Positions 63,394 through 64,000 of a stretch of 64,000 bases of DNA are shown here, in pieces. The number at the start of each line of letters is the position of its first letter. Position 1 is the stretch's first letter. The notes beneath the pieces were generated by a model. That model saw nothing but the letters and a program-made list of their open reading frames with translations. It was not told the DNA's origin and ran no database searches. Made by a program: the position numbers and the translations under genes. Source of the DNA: Hungatella sp. (lineage in GTDB: Bacteria; Bacillota; Clostridia; Lachnospirales; Lachnospiraceae); NCBI GenBank assembly GCA_022792815.1, contig JAAWBS010000002.1, positions 1 to 64,000 on the forward strand. The letters run 5' to 3'.

Positions 63394-63451
63394 GAATAGT
63401 TTGTAAAATTCATAATTTCTATGGAAATAATAGATTATAGGAATAGTTTGT
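63394..63451. promoter_or_regulatory. PrpF/LysR intergenic region with direct repeats
   Basis: GAATAGTTTGT occurs at 63394-63404 and again at 63441-63451, 47 bases apart. The second copy leads into TGATATACT, an extended -10 for the LysR gene. The spacing (about 4.5 helical turns) and place suit a LysR binding region. No gene is seen in 63237-63490. Confidence 0.5.
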
Positions 63452-63490
63452 GATATACTTGCTAAAAGAATCAGGACGGAGGCATGTAAC

Positions 63491-64000
63491 ATGGATTTTA
63501 AAGATCTCACTTATGTGGCTGCCATTGCAAAGTATCAGAATATTACAAAGGCTGCCGATTCTCTGTATGTCACCCAGCCGACGCTGACCAAGTTTCTCCA
63601 AAATCTTGAGAGAGACCTGGGGCAAAAGCTTTTCCGAAAGCTGGGACATCGTTTTGTTCTGACCTACGCCGGAGAAAGGTATGTCAAAAAGGCTACGGAA
63701 ATTCTGAACTTAAAAAAAGAACTGGATCAGGAAATGAGCGATATTATCAAAAACAATCAGGGCTCTTTAAAAATCGCCTTTCCGGTCATGCGGGGCACCT
63801 ATATGCTTCCCTGTACCCTTCCCATATTCAACAGCCTCTACCCCAATGTGCGCCTGAATATCCTGGAGGAAGATTCCAGTTCCCTTGAGAACATGCTGCT
63901 AAACGGAGAGGCAGACCTGGCTTTTTTCAATCTTCCCATTAAAAGCCCTGATATCGATTATGAAGTCATTGGTCATGAAGAACTTCTTCTGCTGATTCCA
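63491..64000 (+). CDS. LysR-family regulator, truncated by right edge
   Basis: The first 170 residues are visible. The N-terminal winged helix begins MDFKDLTYVAAIAKYQNITK, then AADSLYVTQPTLTKFLQNLE, then LGQKLFRKLG, the standard LysR DNA-binding domain. The linker helix and the start of the effector domain follow (GSLKIAFPVMRGTYML, NVRLNILEEDSSSLENML, GEADLAFFNLP). GGAGG precedes the ATG. It is divergent from the PrpF-family gene, so control of an organic-acid or dicarboxylate catabolic set is likely. The remainder lies beyond base 64000. Confidence 0.9.
   Translation, partial: MDFKDLTYVAAIAKYQNITKAADSLYVTQPTLTKFLQNLERDLGQKLFRKLGHRFVLTYAGERYVKKATEILNLKKELDQEMSDIIKNNQGSLKIAFPVMRGTYMLPCTLPIFNSLYPNVRLNILEEDSSSLENMLLNGEADLAFFNLPIKSPDIDYEVIGHEELLLLIP

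Overview
The window looks like chromosome of a spore-forming, anaerobic gut Firmicute, most likely a Lachnospiraceae relative. The evidence is the B. subtilis-like order tadA / SRP RNA / dnaX / ybaB / recR, a large (Alu-containing) SRP RNA, genes for SpmA and SpmB, rubrerythrin with a PerR-type regulator, strong AGGAGG-type ribosome sites, and sigma-A promoters with TTGACA and TATAAT boxes 17 bases apart. Most of the window has mid-range GC; a conspicuously AT-rich patch (about 51.4-53.7 kb) holds an ATPase/Toprim gene pair.

Layout. 0-0.45 kb: leader and tandem promoters that appear to drive an rRNA operon leaving the left edge. 0.47-10.1 kb, all leftward: a housekeeping run of tadA, SRP RNA, phosphofructokinase, dnaX, ybaB, recR, a very large repeat-rich TPR protein, a HAD phosphatase and a CvpA-like membrane protein, closed by a terminator. 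10.2-20.5 kb: an ABC-transporter remnant, a proline-repeat protein, nagB, rsmA, tatD, an Rpn-type nuclease, a TraX-like membrane protein, and a TetR / MFS / glycerophosphodiesterase unit. 20.6-28.6 kb: metG, a DUF885 lipoprotein, a GerMN lipoprotein, a MarR regulator, spmB, and an ArsC/Spx-like protein translationally coupled to a siroheme nitrite/sulfite reductase.

28.6-33.6 kb: an SF2 helicase divergent from a tight three-gene operon that encodes an unrecognised 259-aa protein and two different P-loop ATPases resembling the BREX-associated (DUF2791/BrxD) class. No BREX methylase or PglZ is present, so this is the best candidate for an undescribed DNA-processing or defence module. 33.7-37.2 kb: a frameshifted clostripain-like remnant, then rubrerythrin, a rubredoxin-glutamate synthase-like flavoprotein and PerR (peroxide/oxygen stress). 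37.4-43.5 kb: a beta-glucoside/cellobiose PTS (IIB, IIC, IIA, 6-phospho-beta-glucosidase) with a LicR/MtlR-type regulator and an unusual HPr. 43.9-48.2 kb: sbcDC.

48.3-53.5 kb: two NAD(P)-dependent dehydrogenase-like genes downstream of an orphan JetD (Wadjet nuclease subunit) and an AAA ATPase/Toprim pair, forming a second small defence island. 53.7-64 kb: spmA (separated from spmB by 27 kb), dus, a 1361-residue BspA-type leucine-rich-repeat protein without a signal peptide, a membrane-anchored EreA/ChaN/TIKI-like protein, an aldo/keto reductase with a ferredoxin-like tail, and a PrpF-family isomerase divergent from a LysR regulator that runs off the right edge.
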